Source of the DNA: Paludisphaera soli
Lineage (GTDB): Bacteria > Planctomycetota > Planctomycetia > Isosphaerales > Isosphaeraceae
NCBI RefSeq assembly: GCF_011064595.1
Contig: NZ_JAALJI010000010.1
Coordinates: 62,001-126,000 of the forward strand
DNA: 64,000 nucleotides
Reading direction: 5' to 3'
Position numbers and translations under genes: made by a program. The notes beneath the pieces were generated by a model. The model was not told the DNA's origin, ran no database searches, and saw only the letters and a list, made by a program, of their open reading frames with translations. Positions 61,587 through 64,000 of this stretch are shown in pieces (the stretch's first letter is position 1; every line of letters begins with the position of its first letter).

Positions 61587-62450
61587 TTGGACCGTCTGGG
61601 AACAGTCGCCGTCGTGGGCGTCGGCCTGATCGGCGGCTCGATCGGGATGGCCCTGCGCGGCCGAGGCCTGGCCCGCGAGGTCGTCGGCGTCGGCCGCGAC
61701 ATGACCAGCCTGGAGCAGGCCCGCTCGCGAGGGGCGATCGACCGCGCGACGACCGACATGGCCTCGGGCGTCGCCGAAGCCGACGTCGTGGTCGTCTGCA
61801 CGCCCGTCGGCCGGGTCGCCGAGGACGTCCGCCGCGCGTCCGAGTCGGCCCCGAAGGCGGCCCTGATCACCGACGCCGGCAGCACCAAGCGGGCGATCGT
61901 CGAGGCCGTGGACCGGTCGCCCCGGGCCGCCGCGATGTTCGTCGCCGCCCACCCCATGGCGGGCTCCGAGCGATCGGGCTCCGCCTTCGCCCGGGCCGAC
62001 CTCTACGAAGGGCGGGTCTGCGTCCTCACCCCCTCTCCCCGCACCGCCCTCGATCGCCTGGAACGGGCCCGGAGTTTCTGGTCGGGCCTGGGCTGCCGGA
62101 TCGTCGAGATGGGCCCCGCCGAGCACGACGAGGTGGTGGCCTACACCAGCCACCTGCCCCACGCCCTGGCGGCCTCGCTGGCGGCCACCGTCCCCGCAGA
62201 CTGGCACCCGCTGGCGGCGGGCGCCTTCCGGGACTGCACCCGCGTGGCCGCCGCCGACACCGAGCTCTGGACGGCCATCTTCCGCGACAACCGCGGCCCC
62301 CTGATGAACGCCGTGGGCAAGCTCCAGGACCGCCTCTCCTCGCTCAAGTACGCCCTCATGAACGACGACGAGGAGTCGATCCGCCGCTGGTGGAGCGACG
62401 CCCGCGCCCGCCGCTCGTTGTTCGAGGCCCAGCAGCCCCCCGGGCCCTGA
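61587..62450 (+). CDS. tyrA: Prephenate dehydrogenase
   Basis: This NAD(P)-dependent enzyme of tyrosine biosynthesis converts prephenate to 4-hydroxyphenylpyruvate. The 287-residue protein opens with the Rossmann motif [17 protein letters not shown] (about residues 7-23). Later family segments follow: [16 protein letters not shown], which holds the conserved HPMAG histidine, and [10 protein letters not shown]. The start is TTG at 61587, with GAGGGAAG just upstream. There is no ACT or chorismate mutase domain. purL begins 91 nt downstream, so the two are not closely coupled. Confidence 0.92.
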   Translation: MDRLGTVAVVGVGLIGGSIGMALRGRGLAREVVGVGRDMTSLEQARSRGAIDRATTDMASGVAEADVVVVCTPVGRVAEDVRRASESAPKAALITDAGSTKRAIVEAVDRSPRAAAMFVAAHPMAGSERSGSAFARADLYEGRVCVLTPSPRTALDRLERARSFWSGLGCRIVEMGPAEHDEVVAYTSHLPHALAASLAATVPADWHPLAAGAFRDCTRVAAADTELWTAIFRDNRGPLMNAVGKLQDRLSSLKYALMNDDEESIRRWWSDARARRSLFEAQQPPGP

Positions 62451-62541
62451 CCCCGCCGCCCGAGAGGGCGAGCCGACAGACCGACCGCACCCCCGCGACC
62501 GAACGAACGTCGAAACCTCCTCTTGTGTGTTGAAATCAAGC

Positions 62542-64000
62542 ATGCTCTGGCACCTCGACATCGAGCCCGCGTCCGATCAGCCCGACTCGACCGGCCTCCG
62601 GGCCTCCCAGGAAGCCGTGGAATCCGGACTGCCCGGTCCTTGGCGCATCGCCTCCAGCCGCGGCTATCTCGTGGAGGGGGGCCTCACGGCCGACGACCTC
62701 CGCGACGCCGCGCGCCAGGTCCTCGTCGACCCGGTCGTCGAGACGTTCCGCGTCGCCCCCTGCCCGGCCGCCGACGGCCCGTCCGCGACCGTCGTCCACG
62801 TCTCCCCCAAGCCGGGCGTGACCGACCCCGAGGGCGAAAGCGCGCTGGGACTTCTGGGCGACCTGGGCTTCGCCGTCGAGGGGGTCCGGAGCATCCGCAG
62901 CTACCGCATCGAGGGGCCCGCCGAGCAGCTCCCCCGGCTGATCCAGCGCGTCCTGGCGAACGACGCCGTCGATCAGGTCGTCGTCGGCCCCCTGAACCTG
63001 GATCGGCTGGGCGAGGGCAAGCCTTACGACTTCGCGCTGGTGACGGTGCCGATCCTCGCCATGGACGACGCGGCGCTCGTCAAGGCGAGCAAAGACGGCC
63101 AGCTCTCGCTCAGCCTGGCCGAGATGCGGACCATCCAGGCCCACTTCCGCGACCAGGGCCGCGACCCCACCGATTGCGAGTTGGAGACGATCGCCCAGAC
63201 CTGGAGCGAGCACTGCTCCCACAAGACGCTCCGGGGCCGGATCGACTTCGACGGCAAGCCGATCGACAACCTGCTGAAGCGGACGATCTTCGCCGCGACC
63301 CAGGAACTCGACCTCGACTGGCTCGTCAGCGTCTTCTCCGACAACGCCGGCGTCGTCCGGTTCGACGACGAGTACGACGTCTGCTTCAAGGTGGAGACCC
63401 ACAACCACCCCTCCGCCATCGACCCCTTCGGCGGGGCGAACACGGGCATCGGCGGCGTCATCCGCGACGCGCTCGGGACCGGACTGGGGTCGAAGCCGAT
63501 CTGCAACACCGACGTCTTCTGCGTCGCCCCGCCCGACCTCGCGCCGGATCAGCTCCCGGCCGGCGTGCTCCACCCGAAGCGGGTGCTCAAGGGGATCGTC
63601 GCGGGCGTGCGGGACTACGGCAACCGGATGGGCATCCCCACGGTCAACGGCGCGCTCGCCGTCGACCCGGCCTACCTGGCGAATCCGCTGGTGTTCTGCG
63701 GCACCGTCGGCGTGCTCCCGCGCGGCAAGGCGTTCAAGAGCGTTGAGCCCGGCGACAGGATCGTCGCCATCGGCGGCCGCACCGGCCGCGACGGCATCCA
63801 CGGCGCCACGTTCAGCTCGGTGGAGCTGACCAGCGAGAGCGAGTCGCTCTCGGGCGGCTCCGTCCAGATCGGCAACGCCATCACCGAGAAGATGGTCCTG
63901 GACGTCATCGTGCGGGCCCGCGACCTCGGCCTCTTCCGCGCCCTGACCGACTGCGGCGCGGGGGGCTTCAGCTCGGCCGTCGGCGAGATGGGTGCCGACC
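62542..64000 (+). CDS. purL: Phosphoribosylformylglycinamidine synthase with PurS-like N-terminus, 5' part
   Basis: This enzyme of purine synthesis makes FGAM from FGAR, glutamine and ATP. The first 486 residues are visible; the gene runs off the window. Residues ~1-75 and ~80-155 each resemble a PurS unit (for example [27 protein letters not shown]). The PurL synthetase core starts near residue 160 with [39 protein letters not shown], the classic PurL opening with the SEHCSHK motif. [23 protein letters not shown] follows. The tandem PurS-like halves are fused, unlike the separate purS of Bacillus. No strong ribosome-binding site was seen before the ATG. Confidence 0.93.
   Translation, partial: MLWHLDIEPASDQPDSTGLRASQEAVESGLPGPWRIASSRGYLVEGGLTADDLRDAARQVLVDPVVETFRVAPCPAADGPSATVVHVSPKPGVTDPEGESALGLLGDLGFAVEGVRSIRSYRIEGPAEQLPRLIQRVLANDAVDQVVVGPLNLDRLGEGKPYDFALVTVPILAMDDAALVKASKDGQLSLSLAEMRTIQAHFRDQGRDPTDCELETIAQTWSEHCSHKTLRGRIDFDGKPIDNLLKRTIFAATQELDLDWLVSVFSDNAGVVRFDDEYDVCFKVETHNHPSAIDPFGGANTGIGGVIRDALGTGLGSKPICNTDVFCVAPPDLAPDQLPAGVLHPKRVLKGIVAGVRDYGNRMGIPTVNGALAVDPAYLANPLVFCGTVGVLPRGKAFKSVEPGDRIVAIGGRTGRDGIHGATFSSVELTSESESLSGGSVQIGNAITEKMVLDVIVRARDLGLFRALTDCGAGGFSSAVGEMGAD

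Noticed and set aside
61197-62561. Minus-strand frame of 454 codons opposite the kinase and tyrA
   Set aside because: Antisense to two well-supported genes and without recognisable motifs.

Overview
The window is a gene-dense, very GC-rich stretch of bacterial chromosome that reads as Planctomycetota, most likely the Isosphaeraceae. The lineage call rests on marker families seen here: a DUF1501 / PSD1 (DUF1549-DUF1553) gene pair, a DUF1080 secreted protein, a 65-residue small basic protein of the Chlamydiae-Verrucomicrobia-Planctomycetes type (TIGR04137), a PEP-CTERM protein, Tat-exported Gfo/Idh/MocA and DUF1501 proteins, and an FHA-kinase. No rRNA, tRNA, CRISPR array, insertion sequence or prophage is recognisable. 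The content is mostly housekeeping and metabolic rather than accessory.

Layout. 1-10.6 kb: the end of a metallophosphoesterase gene, ATP-dependent PEP carboxykinase (pckA), a convergent B12-radical SAM gene that reads as hopanoid C-3 methylase (hpnR), miaB, an SMI1/KNR4 protein, glnE and a secreted hydrolase-like protein. 10.6-23 kb: DUF1080 protein, FAD oxidoreductase, a small hypothetical gene with a good terminator, PEP-CTERM protein, GH57-like enzyme, YgfZ-type folate protein, a LarA-fold protein lacking the LarA catalytic residues, an SDR/cupin pair, tspO and an oxidoreductase. 22.9-32.2 kb: a complex I locus on the minus strand, in transcription order nuoBCD (one fused gene), nuoI, a 0.9 kb repeat-rich gap, an 89-residue gene of unknown function, nuoA, nuoH, nuoJ, nuoK, nuoN and a small hypothetical gene. 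nuoE, F, G, L and M are absent. 32.6-42.7 kb: ABC-F ATPase, phosphoesterase, large esterase-like protein, an SdpR/SdpI-type repressor-membrane protein operon with an operator-like dyad, LOG family protein, a membrane protein, quinone oxidoreductase and a divergent glucosamine-6-phosphate deaminase homologue. 42.8-53.3 kb: a thioredoxin-cytochrome-copper monooxygenase fusion, OprO/P-type porin, lipoprotein, ZIP transporter, small basic protein, APC permease with ClC channel, cysteine hydrolase and a TPR protein. 53.3-64 kb: DUF1501/PSD1 pair, acyl-activating enzyme, FHA-zinc ribbon-kinase, prephenate dehydrogenase and the start of a purL with a PurS-like N-terminus.

How it fits together. The respiratory genes are the only long functional cluster. 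They code for the membrane arm (A, H, J, K, N) and the quinone-proximal part (BCD, I) of complex I, so the antiporter-like L and M subunits and any NADH module must lie elsewhere or be missing. Other clear units are the cupin-SDR pair, the ArsR-SdpI pair (stop and start overlap by 4 nt), the APC permease-ClC pair, and the PSD1-DUF1501 pair.

The most unusual items are the NuoBCD fusion in a split complex I locus with an uncharacterised 89-residue gene inside it, a hopanoid methylase in a planctomycete, the LarA-fold and NagB-fold proteins with altered active sites, and a family of short dispersed repeats confined to two intergenic stretches. No single undescribed multi-gene system stands out. 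All calls were made by eye from sequence and translation, without searches.
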